Source: Nitzschia sp. DOCU1
Lineage: Eukaryota; Bacillariophyta; Bacillariophyceae; Bacillariales; Bacillariaceae
NCBI GenBank assembly: GCA_951394045.1
Contig: OX595992.1
Span: 2,108,001-2,172,000, forward strand
Direction: 5' to 3'
Length of the DNA stretch: 64,000 nt
Shown: positions 30,001-41,223 of the stretch, piece by piece
How positions within the stretch are numbered: position 1 is the first letter of the stretch
Layout of the letters: the number at the start of each line of letters is the position of its first letter
Position numbers and translations under genes: made by a program
Notes under the pieces: generated by a model
Seen by the model: only the letters and a program-made list of their open reading frames with translations
What the model was told of the DNA's origin: nothing
Database searches by the model: none

Positions 30001-33000
30001 AGAAAATTTCCTTCCCCCGCCTCGAGGCCTCCAGGTAGCAGGCCTTCGGAGGATCCAACGAAAAGAGCTACAGCCGAGTCCCAGTCTTTCTGAGAGATAT
30101 CCATCAAACCATCACTGCAGCTCCTTGCGGAATCTTCCATTTTCAAGTATATCAGAGTGTATGAAACCACCGACTGCAAAATCCTGAAAACCACGTTACT
30201 CAATTCCCATCGCGAGGTACTGGCATACTCCCCTGTGGGAGCAAGGGCGCCCGAAAACAAGTCCTCGGCAAACGAGTCCGAGTAGAAGTCGGCGTATATT
30301 TGGTACATGGGGACGTCGCTTCTGTTGCTGTTATTCAGGAGGGATTGAAATGATCTGTAGCCTGTTCCGTCGTCCAAGTAAGAATTCATACCATATTGGA
30401 AAATTTCTCTAGCAGCGTCATACGATCGGACCGCCATCATGTGCTTGATTACTTGTGCGTCGAGATCCAGTCTGGATACTTCGGAGACATCCGAGTTGGG
30501 TTCATAGCCTGCCATTGGCAAGAATTTATCGGACTGCGAGAAGTAATTCAATCGGGTGTCCATCTCGTCCAAGAACTCTTTCAGCCCAGCGTCTGCACTT
30601 TGTCCGTATGCAAGGTCATCCATTGTTATTCGCTGACATCGAAGGAAGGCGGCTAGTTGATCCTTGATCTCGTCCGTGAGAGGCACTTCCACATCAAAAT
30701 GCGTCACAAAAGTGTAATGCATATTATCGCCGATTGACTCGTCGCAGGCATAAGACTGGGGCAGCACGGATAGTCCATACAGTTCGACGTTGTTCTTGCT
30801 ACCAACAATATGCCCGATGAATGCCAATATGAGCAACTTCGACAGCGTATGTATCAGCTCCCGAGATTGGAAATAAAAATCCAGCCGACCATCCTCCGTA
30901 CTGCAGGATGCAGTGGCCGTCTGGAGCTTGTTGAATCGTTGCATCAAATCTGTGTTGATTTGTGCCTCGCCCTCAGCGAATCCAAACGATTGGCGAGTTG
31001 TCTGTGCAATAGAATAGAGCGACCAGCCTTGGTCATACTTGCCCTCCTTCTGTTCCTTGCCAATCCAAAGGGCTACTGCCGAGTCAATCGACGGAACTGG
31101 ATCCTGCTGATTTCGGCACGTCCTCTCTGCTTCGTAGATGCGAAAGACAATAACCATCCAGATATTCAGCACCACTGCAGCGTCCGCTGCCAAGGTGTTG
31201 CTTTGTCCTTGATCAAAGGCGATCCTTACAACATCGTTCGCATAGTGCGGCGATGTGTCATCGTCCAACTGCTGATCGCCGTATACCGCATACCGATAGA
31301 GGCCAAAGATTGGGTCAGATTTCAAATCATCCGCCAGTTCCACGCTCAAGCCAGACAAGGTGGTCACGTCGTAGCCATAGAGTCCTGCACCAACGTAATT
31401 CTTTCCATTGTAGTAGGTGCTATTGGCTGTGGTCAAGTCTTCGCTTCGCATGTCACGAACGTCCAAGGCAAAGGTACTGTCTTCGGCGGCATCGAGATCT
31501 TGAAACGTGTATCGTCCCCATGCGAGATTCGAGATATCTCCCGAGTCGCCCCTGCCGCCACTTCCCCCGGGACACATGTTCCCATCGATAGGTTCGTCTT
31601 CGAACTGACCAACGTCCGAGCACGACGTTGACATTTCCTGCAACGCAGATCTCATGGCGTTTGCCACAGTGGGAAATCCTTGCGGCACTGGTTGCGTCGA
31701 GAGCTGGAATTGCATATTGGACAGGATGGTGGACGCGCTATCCGGGTTGCTTTGGTCGACAATGGGAAGAATGCCGCGGGCATACGTGTCTCCAATTGCA
31801 AGGCTGGCGTCGGAAGTTCCCGTCGCTAGATTGGCATTGTACGAGGCGTACTTGACCATGCCTTGAATCAGTGGCACAATCATTGCTGGCAATATTGTGT
31901 TCTCCAAAATGCTTTGTGCGTCGCTGCACGAGCCGGAATTAATGGAATCTACGGCATTGTTGAAACCTTGCACAATTTTTTGGTTCACGGCAGCCACGGC
32001 CAGGCCACCATTGCTCTGGGGAGGAGTGGTACATGTGCCAAACTCGACACACAAATTCTTGGCCGTTGTGAAAAGAAATTCTCCCCCAAATGCGTTTCCA
32101 TTCACATCGGGGCCTTCCATGGAACCAATGTAGAACACGGCTCCTGTGTCCCAATAGGTCAAGGCCGTCGTCGTGTCTGAGACGCATTGTTCAATAGCAT
32201 ATTGCAATGCTGTGGCGGAAGACATGAACATGACGACATGCTTCAACAATCCACCGACCGTGTTACGGATTTGTTCCTTGCCGGCACTGTTATAAGGTGG
32301 GACCAACTGGAGCGCATTGGTGATCAAATTGTCCGCAAAGTTTTCCTCGGCGTAATACCGTTGAAAGATGGAAATGTACGAGTTTCCACTAGTAGCAGGA
32401 ATGACTTGATTTTGTGCCAAGGCTTGGAGCGACACGTCGGAATTCCAGCCATACATGTACCAGTCTTCGGCTGCCCCATATGCTTCAAACCGCAAAAAAA
32501 TGTCAATGGCCTTGACATCCCGGTCCAAATTCATCTTGCTTTTAGCGCCATCGCGATCGGTCGAGTATCCAGCGGCCGTCGCCGTCGCGTCATCTTGACA
32601 AGCGGGAACGACACCCCCCAAGTAGGTTCCCACGTCCGCACAAGTAATATCGAGACAACCGTACGCTTTTTGAATGGCGGCAATCGAGGCATCCACTTGA
32701 TTGGGCTTGAGCGCTCTCAGGACATGCAACTGCAATTCTTCATCGTAGGCCGATGGATCACACGCGGCCACTCTTGGAATGGTCGCCAAGGAATAGAGTT
32801 CGACAAAGCTACTGCTGGTTCCAGCCGATTGTACCATCTTGCTGTAATGAATAATGTTTTGGACCAACGGAATCGTCATGAGCCCAATCATGCGTCGGAC
32901 CGTCGTTCGCATGTCCAAATAGCCGTCGATAGTATCACAATTGCCGTTTTGCAAGTCGGTCTGGAGAGAAGTAAATCGGCTCATGAGCTGTGTATTCACC

Positions 33001-33733
33001 AACGTTTCTCCATCGTCTTGATCGAAACGTTCTCCCGCATTCTCGGCCAAGAAATATAGTAAATGTCCCTCATCATTGCTCCCCTCGACTTGACCTTCAC
33101 CCACCCATAATGCTGCTGCTCGATCGAGTGCTGCCAAAGCCTTTTGCGCATTCGAGGCCTTGCATTCTTGCAAGACTTGAAAGAGTTCATGCACGGCAGC
33201 CATCCATACAATAGTGACCATGGCAGCCTCGGTTTCCGAATCTTGGTCGTCAATGCTGAACAAGTCATTCACTAACGTGTCTCCGTATTGTTCAACGGGA
33301 TATCCATCGAATTGTCCTTCCGTTTCGCCTTCTTTGAAATTGCCTAATTCCAAAAATGCATGACGAAAAATGTTGAACATGGGCGACTGAGCCATGGCCA
33401 CATTGGCGTTGAGACTCAATGACTGTAAGGTGATTCGGTCGGCACTATTCGATGTAGAATCACTTTGAAATCCCTGAAAAACGTACGACAATCGTGAGAT
33501 CCTACGGGGCATTCATTCAGGAGGAGACCCCCCACAACACCACATCTGCTTACATTTTGATAAATAGATTTCTTGACGGCTAGATCGGTAGCTTCTCTCA
33601 TTTCAGCGGCATCAATGGCAAGGTTTAAATAGTCTTGCACATCGGTCGTGGTTTCAAAGCGACCTTGCAACAGGGGAATAGCCGTACAAGTTGCTGAAAC
33701 CAGCAGTAGCAAAAGACAGGGACGGAGTGCCAT
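27075..33733 (-). CDS. Giant secreted/membrane protein with six FEA1/phytotransferrin-like modules, copy B
   Basis: Two exons, 33554-33733 and 27075-33473, joined over an 80-nt intron (GTAAGC/TTTTTCAG), give 2192 residues. The ATG at 33733 opens a clean signal peptide (MALRPCLLLLLVSATCTA). Six modules alternate between the same two types as copy A: for instance RMIGLMTIPLVQNIIHY in a type 1 module and YWDTGAVFYIGSMEG with FGTC and VPLIQGMVKYA in a type 2 module. A transmembrane helix (IWIIVGSVLGACALGTCLFLFC, about residues 2082-2104) precedes a basic stop-transfer and an acidic tail of about 85 residues ending in DII, as does copy A. The second intron of copy A is absent here. Copy A and B are inverted paralogues clearly older than the MYND duplication, as their proteins differ widely. 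Iron binding is inferred. Confidence 0.7.
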
Positions 33734-35043
33734 GATTACTGTGCTTTGTGTAAAACAGAAGGCAAATGTCTCGTCGTCGTCCAAGGCCACTCGACTTTAG
33801 GAAGGATGCAATGTCTCTGTCTAATAAACGTCGTTGAGGTTTCCGCAAAGGGGCAAGGGGACCTTGTTGTTGTTGTTGTTGTCGTCGTCGTCGTTGCGTC
33901 GTTCAATGCCTTTTGCTTTTCTACTAAGAGCTAGTAGTTACTGGATGTGAAAGAGGATGGATGACTCAAAGAAAGAGTTTGGGGCATGAATCGTAGCTGC
34001 CTTCACAGCAGTCGTTTGAATGGGCCGACAAACAGGACACACGCCCATCGTGCCATGGCCATTTTGTCGAAGAAACACGACAGAGCGAGAATGGCAGCAG
34101 ATGGGTCTTCCGGGTTCTCGCCCCCACTATTGCCTCCGCGGTCCTTGGAGGGACAAGAAAGATGAGCACGCTCGTGAAAGGAAGCGAAGCGTACATACCG
34201 GCTATAATTTTTGAGTGCCGTCGGGGGATTTGATATCTATGTATATATTCAGAATTGTATATCCTCGAGTCATTTTCGTGTCTATCGAAAAATGTGTTCG
34301 CGTTTTCTAGGCGGGTGGGCGCGGAACCTTGTCACACGGCAGGCTCATCGTACCTATCATACAAGGGTACGAACAATAACCAAGACCAAGCGGCCCTCCT
34401 CTCGTAGCTGTTGCACGGACGAGCAAATAGTTTCTCTAGCTAGTATGACAGCTTAGATGCCACTTGAAATCCTCTATTATTAACGAATATAGTACCCTTA
34501 GCTAGTAGTCGAAGCTTCTATTGGCTAGTATGTCTCTGAAGCAATCTTGTTGTGTCCTACTATAGTACTAGTATCCCCGCCTCAGCGTGGTGGTGCTGCT
34601 GGCTAACCACCAGCTAGTAGTTTCCGCTCTTCTGGGAGTAAGTAGGCCTTCCGACACCCCTTTTTCTCTTCTCTGCCACACTTTTCGAATGTTAGCGGGA
34701 CGATCGTCAGCGATGGGGGAACTCTGGGACCTGCAGCAGTATGCCGTTCCTTCCAGACGAATACGTACGGCCGATGACGATAATTGTTCCTTTGGAAATC
34801 CCCCAAAGGTCCAAAGCCACAATGGTGTTGTTATTGCGAAGAAACTCTCGACCATTTGCAGAAGTGGGCTGCGAATCCAATCAGCATTTGTTGATGAGTG
34901 CGTGAGAAACAGTCAGTGGATTCGAGACCGACAGTTTCCACTTGACTTTTTGCTTCCCAACAGTTCCTACGATTTCACCAAGCAGAGAACGAGACTCCTG
35001 CACAGATTTGTCGATCAGACCACGGATACATACTTCTAGCTGT
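33734..35043. other. Long intergenic region between giant gene B and the glycosyltransferase array
   Basis: About 1.3 kb without a gene I can support. It should contain the promoter of giant gene B. A trinucleotide run lies near 33864-33903. From 34430 to 34640 the sequence is crowded with CTAGTA/TACTAG words. The last 70 bases belong to the tandem repeat that carries the glycosyltransferases. A plus-strand frame at 34587-35039 runs into that repeat and has no recognisable family. Confidence 0.45.
33864..33903. repeat. GTT/GTC trinucleotide microsatellite
   Basis: A run of TTG units passes into GTC units, about 130 bases upstream of the start of giant gene B on the complementary strand. It is likely length-variable among strains and sits in the proximal promoter or leader. 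Confidence 0.8.
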
Positions 35044-36295
35044 TTATTGAATTGGGTCGCGGTCCCAATTGAGAAGGGAAGCTGGACGCAACAGGCGACC
35101 TGCAGGGACGACTGTGGAAATATTAGCATAAACAGCACCGGCTTGGTGTCTACAATGAGAGCACTGCCAGTTGTGTCGAGCAATCCTGTCGTCAAAACAT
35201 CAACCAGAGAACGGGAAGTTTAAGAAACGAAATGATGCATGACGCGTAAAATAGCAATCATCGGAAAACGTACGTATTTTCAGTCCAGAGTGACTGTCCT
35301 TCTTTGTAATTTAAAATGATGCCGCATGCTTCCTTGAGTTGAGTCTTGTCAGTAATCACTGTCTCTGCTCTTTTCTCTCGATCTCGTCCTCCACAGATCT
35401 TTGACATCTGCCCAATGTTCCACAACGCAATCTCGGGGTAAAAATAATCAGAGCTTAGCATGGTAACATTGTTGATAATGGTTGAGTTGCGATACTCTTC
35501 GTCAAGCCCCATAGGACCTGTGCATCTCAAGACTTCACGACATTCAGAAGCTTCCACCATTCGTTGAATTCGATCAAGCATCGCCAACCATAACGGATGC
35601 CCCGCGACACCGCCCATGATAGCATTGCAAGCTAGATTCGAGTTGTTATGCAAGATAAGGCCTTGAGGCCACGGCTCCGACGACAAGAATGCACCTGTCT
35701 TCAAGATATCTTCACGCTGTAACAAGTCGTCAAAATCCTTGACGCAATCAAAGTCAATGTCGGCGTACACCCCTCCAGCCACGTATAGAATTGCGTATCG
35801 TGACATATCTGCACGAAAAATCTCTCCTTTAAAAATCCCTCGACCAACACTATCATAGGTCGCAAGGTATTGGGGGAGATGTTTTTCGAACAGGTCGCGA
35901 TTATCTTGGTCTGACCAGAACACATGCCTCCATGACGACGAGTTCTTCTGATGACATCCACCTACCCAAGATTTGATCCATTCACCAGAATCATGACCGT
36001 TTGCACGTATTGGGACTAGTTCACTCTTCCAGCTCTGATGAATTAATCTCGGTATATGATTCTTGCTAGGTGGGGGTGAATCTTCTTCTTCCAACATACC
36101 GGCATCAATCACAGGTGCTCCTTCATCGATTTGTCGGCTGTCCATCTCTGCATACATCTTTCTCTCCGACCTGCCAACCAGAAAAATCGTGCACAAGCAT
36201 AACGCAGCACATAAACGCCACAAACGTTTTGGTTGTACAGCGGGTCCCCAACCACCGGGCTTGAAAGAAGGGTTTACTTGTTTTGGAAGCACCAT
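35044..36295 (-). CDS. GT32-type glycosyltransferase (OCH1-like), tandem copy 1
   Basis: Exons 35274-36295 and 35044-35185, intron 88 nt with GTACGT donor, product 387 residues. The N-terminus has a signal anchor (LWRLCAALCLCTIFLVG), so the enzyme is a type II Golgi-style protein. The catalytic domain shows IPRLIHQSWKSE, then RADMSRYAILYVAGGVYADIDFD with the DXD-type metal/nucleotide-sugar motif, as in the Gly_transf_sug family that includes yeast Och1 and bacterial capsule transferases. The terminal exon encodes a conserved 47-residue tail (ANISTVVPAGRLLRPASLL) shared by all three copies, which supports the intron call. Donor and acceptor sugars are unknown; mannose or galactose transfer to glycans is typical. 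An insertion near GRGIFKGEIFRAD distinguishes this copy. Confidence 0.8.
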
Positions 36296-37259
36296 CAAAC
36301 TACGACGATTGAAATATGAACGATGCAGCCGTCGTCAGAACGGTTGATGCGATAGAGGATATCTTGGTTGTGTTTTGCTTTCGCTAAAACTCGCTCGTTT
36401 GTGATTTCGGACCCAACGACGGCCGAGGATATTGCATGTGCCCCGCACGCAAGGCGAGTCGATGGGCATATCATTCATACTAATGACGACTGACTCGACT
36501 TGAGAGGCTCCCCAACAACAAACGTTGGTCGTATCCCTGCTTCTCTCTACAAGAGGAGAGAGCGGGTGCCTCCTAGTAGAGGAGCAGTACCATATACCGC
36601 TGCAGCTAGCTAGCACGTCGCACGATAGTAGTCCTCTCAATCTTCGTTCGTCTACGACTACTACACAGCACCCTTCACGGATTGCAAGATGTAGGCCGCG
36701 GTTGTCTACTACTAGCTACTAGTACTTATTGTCTCAACCAGAGGGCGACTCCAGATGCTCCAACTACCAAGAAGAAGCAACAAGACGCCACGTCTTCGTA
36801 TAGCGGGGCAATGGCTATCGGGTGGAATAATCGGGCTACCAGCTTCAAAATAGACCGATGCCATCATTCCATTGGATCCCGGCCCCGACGGAAGAAGACC
36901 GGAACCGCTCCTGCTGGTGGCTGGCGACCCAACGATTTTGCGGGAACACTCAAGTTTTGTCTAAACGGGCGGGTTGAGGAATCGGGACCTGTTTGGCGTA
37001 GCAACAGATTTTTGTTTTTCGACCCTACGTTGGGGTGCCATATCCCACGACATGATTGGCTGGAAGGCTGATTACAAACGGACGACCTTGGGGTAATTTC
37101 TTCGCTTCGACACCGAAAGATCACAAATGTCGCGTCACCCCCCGTTTCCCCTCTACGACCAAGAAGAGGAATTGCTAAGTCTGCTTTGCTACTACTTTAA
37201 GCAAAGAACGAGAATCCTGCAAGGCATCGTCTATCAGACCACGGATATATACTTCTTGT
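36296..37259. other. Spacer between glycosyltransferase copies 1 and 2
   Basis: Contains the promoter side of copy 1 and a block repeated in the next spacer. The repeated block holds a small plus-strand frame listed separately. CTAGCTACTAG-type words cluster near 36590-36730. Confidence 0.5.
36811..37071 (+). CDS. Small conserved frame in the tandem repeat, copy 1 (unknown)
   Basis: 86 residues from ATG at 36811, antisense to no gene and lying between glycosyltransferase copies. The partner at 39067-39324 encodes 85 residues; the only length difference is one Gly codon, a frame-preserving 3-base indel, and substitutions are few. The product is basic and Trp/Pro/Arg-rich (GWRPNDFAGTLKFCLNGR, LGCHIPRHDWLEG) without signal peptide or known domain. 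It may be a real small gene, a terminal exon of an unseen gene, or simply a young repeat with a frame open by chance. Confidence 0.3.
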   Translation: MAIGWNNRATSFKIDRCHHSIGSRPRRKKTGTAPAGGWRPNDFAGTLKFCLNGRVEESGPVWRSNRFLFFDPTLGCHIPRHDWLEG

Positions 37260-38491
37260 TCATTGAATCAGGTCGCGGCCCCAGTTGAGAAGGGAGGCTG
37301 GACGCAACAGGCGACCTGCAGGGACGACTGTGGAAATATTAGCATAGGCAGCACGGTGTTGGCTTCTACACCAAGAGCACTGCCAGTTGTGTCGAGCAAT
37401 CCTATCGTCGAAACAACAAGAGAACAGGAAGTTTAAGAAACGAAATGATGCAAGATGCAAAGGTATAGCGATGAAAGGAAAACGTACGTATTTTCAGTCC
37501 AGAGCGACTTCCCTTCTTTGTAATTTAAAATGATGTCGCATGCTTCTTTGAATTGAGTCTGGTTAGTAATCACCGTCTCTGCTCTTCTCTCTGGATCTCG
37601 TCTTTCACAGATACTTCGCATCTGCCCAATGTTCCACACCGCGATCTCGGGATAAAAGTAATCAGAGCTTAGCATGGTAACGTTGCTGAACATGGTTGAC
37701 TTGCGATATTCTTCGTCAAGTCCTATAGGACCCGTGCATTTAATGACATCACGACATTCAGAAGCTTCCATCTTTCGTTTAATTCGATCAAGCATCGCCA
37801 ACCATAACGGATGCCCAGCGACACTGCCCATGATAGCATTGCAAGCTAGATTCGTGTTTTGATGCAAGAGAAGGCCTTGAGGCCACGGCTCCGACGACAA
37901 GAATGCACCTGTCTTCAAGATGTCTTCACGTTGTAACAAGTCGTCAAAATCCTTGACGCAATCAAAGTCAATGTCGGCGTACACCCCTCCAGCCACGTAT
38001 AGGATCGCGTATCGTGACATGTCTGCACGAAAAACCCCTTGAGAAAGTTGATCATAGGTCGCAAGGTATTGGGGGAGATGTTTTTCAAACAGATCGCGAT
38101 TATCTTGGTCCGACCAGAAAACATGCATCCAAGACGAGTTTTGATGACATCCACCGACCCAAGATTTGATCCATCCACCAGAATCCCGACCGTTTGCATG
38201 TACAGGGACAAGTTCACTCTTCCAGCTCTGATGAATTAACCTCGGTATATGATTCTTGATAAGTTGAGCAACATCTTCTTCTTCCAACACCATACCGGCA
38301 TCAATAACAGGTGCTCCTTCATCGATTCGTCGGCTGTCCATCCCTACTGACAAGTTTCTCTCTGATGTGCCAACCAGAAAAATCGTACACAAGCATAACG
38401 AAACAAGCAAACACCACAAACGCGTTGGTTGTGCAACATTTCCCCAACCATTGGGTTTGAATGTAGGATGCAATGGCAGTCGAAGCGTCAT
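37260..38491 (-). CDS. GT32-type glycosyltransferase (OCH1-like), tandem copy 2
   Basis: Exons 37488-38491 and 37260-37401, intron 86 nt (GTACGT donor, GATAG acceptor), product 381 residues. Same layout as copy 1: signal anchor (LWCLLVSLCLCTIFLVG), IPRLIHQSWKSE, DXD motif in GGVYADIDFDC, and the conserved short terminal exon ending NWGRDLIQ. The reading frame remains open a little upstream of the ATG but begins after a stop, so the ATG at 38491 is the first usable. Differences from copies 1 and 3 are spread through the domain, with none at the DXD motif, so it is probably active. Confidence 0.8.
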
Positions 38492-38986
38492 CAAGCTAGT
38501 AATACGACGATTGAAATAGGAACGATGCAATCGTCGTCATCACCTCAACGTAGCTTTTGGCGTCCTGCAGAACGTGCAAACACATGGTGGCAATTTTTAC
38601 ACCTTCCTGAGGGCGTTGGTGGGGAAAGGGGGAGGGGCGGTGCACCGCAGGTGCGCCGAAGGCTGCCTGCTATTTGCAACTAGTACTATGATGCAGCACT
38701 AAACTTCATAGCTATAGCTAGTAATAGTACCAGCACAGCTCACCAGACACCTGGTGTTAGTAGTAGTAGTGGCTACTAGCTGCTAGTAGAGAGAACGGGT
38801 GCCTTCTAGAGTAGCAGTACAATATGACCGTTGCAGCTAGCTAGCACGTCGCACGAAAGTAGTCCTCTCAATCTTCATTCGTCCACCACTACTGCACACC
38901 CTTCACGGATTGCAAGCTGTAGGCCGCGGTTGTCTACTACTACTTATTCTCTCAACCAGATTCCTCCAACTAACAAGAAGGAGCAA

Positions 38987-39083
38987 CAAGACACCACATC
39001 TTCGTATAGCGGCGGGGCTATGGCTATCGGGTGGAACAAGACACCACGTCTTCGTATAGCGGGGCAATGGCTATCGGGTGGAA
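38987..39083. repeat. Short tandem duplication of 47-50 bases
   Basis: Two adjacent copies both begin CAAGACACCAC and end GGCTATCGGGTGGAA; they differ by three bases in length and a few substitutions. The other repeat unit has one copy only, so this is a recent local event. Confidence 0.8.
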
Positions 39084-39324
39084 TAATCGGGCTACCAGCT
39101 TCAAAATAGACCGATGCCATCATTCCATTGGATCCCGGTCCCGACGGAAGAAGACCGGAACCGCTCCCGCTGGCTGGCGACCCAACGATTTTGCGGGGAC
39201 ACTCAAGTTTTGTCTAAACGGGCGGGTTAAGGAATCGGGACCTGTTTGGCGTAGCAACAGATTTTTGCTTTACGATCCTACGTTGGGATGCCATATCCCA
39301 CGACATGATTGGCTGGAAGGCTGA
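39067..39324 (+). CDS. Small conserved frame in the tandem repeat, copy 2 (unknown)
   Basis: 85 residues; partner of the frame at 36811-37071. Seen differences are Pro to Ser, loss of one Gly, Glu to Lys, two changes near the FF/LY pair, and some silent changes. No known domain. See the partner entry for alternatives. Confidence 0.3.
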   Translation: MAIGWNNRATSFKIDRCHHSIGSRSRRKKTGTAPAGWRPNDFAGTLKFCLNGRVKESGPVWRSNRFLLYDPTLGCHIPRHDWLEG

Positions 39325-39506
39325 TTACAAACGGACGACCTTGGGTAATTTCTTCGCTTCGACACCGAAAGAGAACAAAATGTAGCGCCACCCGTTTCAC
39401 CTATAGGACCAAGAAGAATTGCAAAGTCTGCTCTGCTACTACTTCAAGCAGATAACGAGAATCCTGCTCAAATTCGTTTATCAGACCACGGATATATACT
39501 TCTTGT

Positions 39507-40733
39507 TCATTGAATCAGGTCGCGGCCCCAATTGAGAAGGGAAGCTGGACGCAACAGGCGACCTGCAGGGACGACTGTGGAAATATTAGCATAAACAGCA
39601 CCGGCTTGGCTTCTACACCAAGCGCACTGCCAGTTGTGTCGAGCAAGTCTATCGTCGAAACAAGAGAACAGGAAGGTTGAGAAACAAAATGATACCGCAC
39701 GCAAAAAGTACAGCAATGAAAGGAAAACGTACGTATTTTCAGTCCAGAGCGACTTCCCAATTTTGTAATTTAAAAGGATGTCACATGCTTCTTTGAATTG
39801 AGTCAAGTTAGAAATCAATGCATTTCTCTTTGGATTTCGTCTTGAACAATCCATTTGCATCTGTCGAAGGTTATACACCGCGATCTCGGGGTAAAAATAA
39901 TCAGAGCTTAACATGCTAACTTTGTTGATCATGGTTGAGTTCTGATACTCTTCGTCAAGTGCAATTGGACCTGTGCATTTCATGACATCACGACAATCAG
40001 AAGCATCCACCATTCGTTGAATTCGATCAAGCATCGCCAACCACAACGGATGCCCGGCGACACTGCCAATGATAGCATTACAAGCTAGATGCGGGATATT
40101 GTGCAGGATAAGGCTTTGAGGCATCGGCTCCGACGACAAGAATGCACCTGTCTTCAAGATATCTTCACGCTGTAAGAAGTCGTCAAAATCCTTGACGCAA
40201 TCAAAATCGATATCTGCATACACCCCTCCAGCCACGTATAGGATCGCGTATCGTGACATGTCTGCACGAAAAACCCCTTGAGAAAGTTGATCATAGGTCG
40301 CAAGGTATTGGGGGAGATGTTTTTCGAACAGGTCGCGATTATCTTGGTCTGACCAGAACACATGCCTCCATGACGACGAGTTCTTCTGATGACATCCACC
40401 TACCCAAGATTTGATCCATTCACCAGAATCATGACCGTTTGCACGTATTGGGACTAGTTCACTCTTCCAGCTCTGATGAATTAATCTCGGTATATGATTC
40501 TTGCTAGGTGGGGGTGAATCTTCTTCTTCCAACATACCGGCATCAATCACAGGTGCTCCTTCATCGATTTGTCGGCTGTCCATCCCTGCATACACCTTTC
40601 TCTCCGAAATGCCAAGCAGAAAAATCATGCACAAGCATAACGAAACAAACAAACACCACAAACGCGTTGGTTGTACAACAGTTCCCCAACCATCGGCTTT
40701 GAATGTAGGATTTACTGGCAGTCGAATTGTCAT
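39507..40733 (-). CDS. GT32-type glycosyltransferase (OCH1-like), tandem copy 3, mosaic
   Basis: Exons 39733-40733 and 39507-39648, intron 84 nt, product 380 residues. The intron is a multiple of three and has no in-frame stop, so unspliced mRNA would give a 408-residue form. Domain order is as in copies 1 and 2, with IPRLIHQSWKSE and the YADIDFDC DXD motif intact. The DNA from about 40319 to 40582 is identical to copy 1, while about 40220-40318 is identical to copy 2, which marks gene conversion. The C-terminal third is the most diverged of the three (for example RQMQMDCSRRNPKRNA). Confidence 0.8.
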   Translation of the reverse strand: MTIRLPVNPTFKADGWGTVVQPTRLWCLFVSLCLCMIFLLGISERKVYAGMDSRQIDEGAPVIDAGMLEEEDSPPPSKNHIPRLIHQSWKSELVPIRANGHDSGEWIKSWVGGCHQKNSSSWRHVFWSDQDNRDLFEKHLPQYLATYDQLSQGVFRADMSRYAILYVAGGVYADIDFDCVKDFDDFLQREDILKTGAFLSSEPMPQSLILHNIPHLACNAIIGSVAGHPLWLAMLDRIQRMVDASDCRDVMKCTGPIALDEEYQNSTMINKVSMLSSDYFYPEIAVYNLRQMQMDCSRRNPKRNALISNLTQFKEACDILLNYKIGKSLWTENTYVFLSLLYFLRAVSFCFSTFLFSCFDDRLARHNWQCAWCRSQAGAVYANISTVVPAGRLLRPASLLNWGRDLIQ

Positions 40734-41223
40734 CAAGCTGAAACGACGATTGGAATAGGAACGATGCAGTCGTCGTCACCTCGCAGAGCCAACTTAGTGG
40801 GTCTGTCTCCTCAACGACTACAAATATTGTGTTTTCGGAAGGAGGAAACCCAGTGTCCATCATTGGAAGTGATGAAAAAATGAAAAATTCCTAAACGGCG
40901 CACCTGGATCGACGCGCGTCCTTCGTCCGCGGTATGGCACAGCTGTCCTTGGGTCTTGAGATACGCAAAATAGATGAACGACTACTAACATGTTTGTAAG
41001 AGGCAATCGCACGAAGACGAGGGAATAACTACCGGTGGCTGCTCAAGGTGACTGTGGTGGAGAATCGCCAAGGTTCCAATGAGCTAATTTAATGCCTAGA
41101 ACCTTTTGCCCTGATTGTGCAGTACAGCGGGGTCATCGGCACTGCATTGTGGAAGAGACATCGAGCTTGCTTGTAGCAAGAGGATTATGTAGAGGAGTTA
41201 CAGGATTCCTTTCTAACAAGCAT
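40734..41223. other. Intergenic, glycosyltransferase copy 3 to petJ
   Basis: The first 90 bases still belong to the tandem repeat. The rest holds the 3' side of petJ and the promoter of copy 3. No other feature recognised. Confidence 0.45.

Larger units (their letters stand above)
38492..39506. other. Spacer between glycosyltransferase copies 2 and 3
   Basis: Holds the promoter side of copy 2, a CTAGTA-rich stretch (38690-38790), the repeated block with the second small frame, and an extra short tandem duplication of about 47-50 bases around 38987-39083. Confidence 0.5.
34977..40820. repeat. Tandem repeat of about 2.2 kb, three units, each with a glycosyltransferase gene
   Basis: Equivalent stop codons lie at 35044, 37260 and 39507, giving periods of 2216 and 2247 bases. 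Units share the coding region, the small terminal exon with its flanking block, and (units 1 and 2) an upstream block of about 540 bases at 36530-37090 and 38790-39340. Unit 3 ends just upstream of its gene at about 40820. Confidence 0.85.

Noticed and set aside
34587..35039. 150-codon plus-strand open frame
   Set aside because: Its end lies in the tandem repeat antisense to the glycosyltransferase terminal region, and the other repeat units do not keep the frame.
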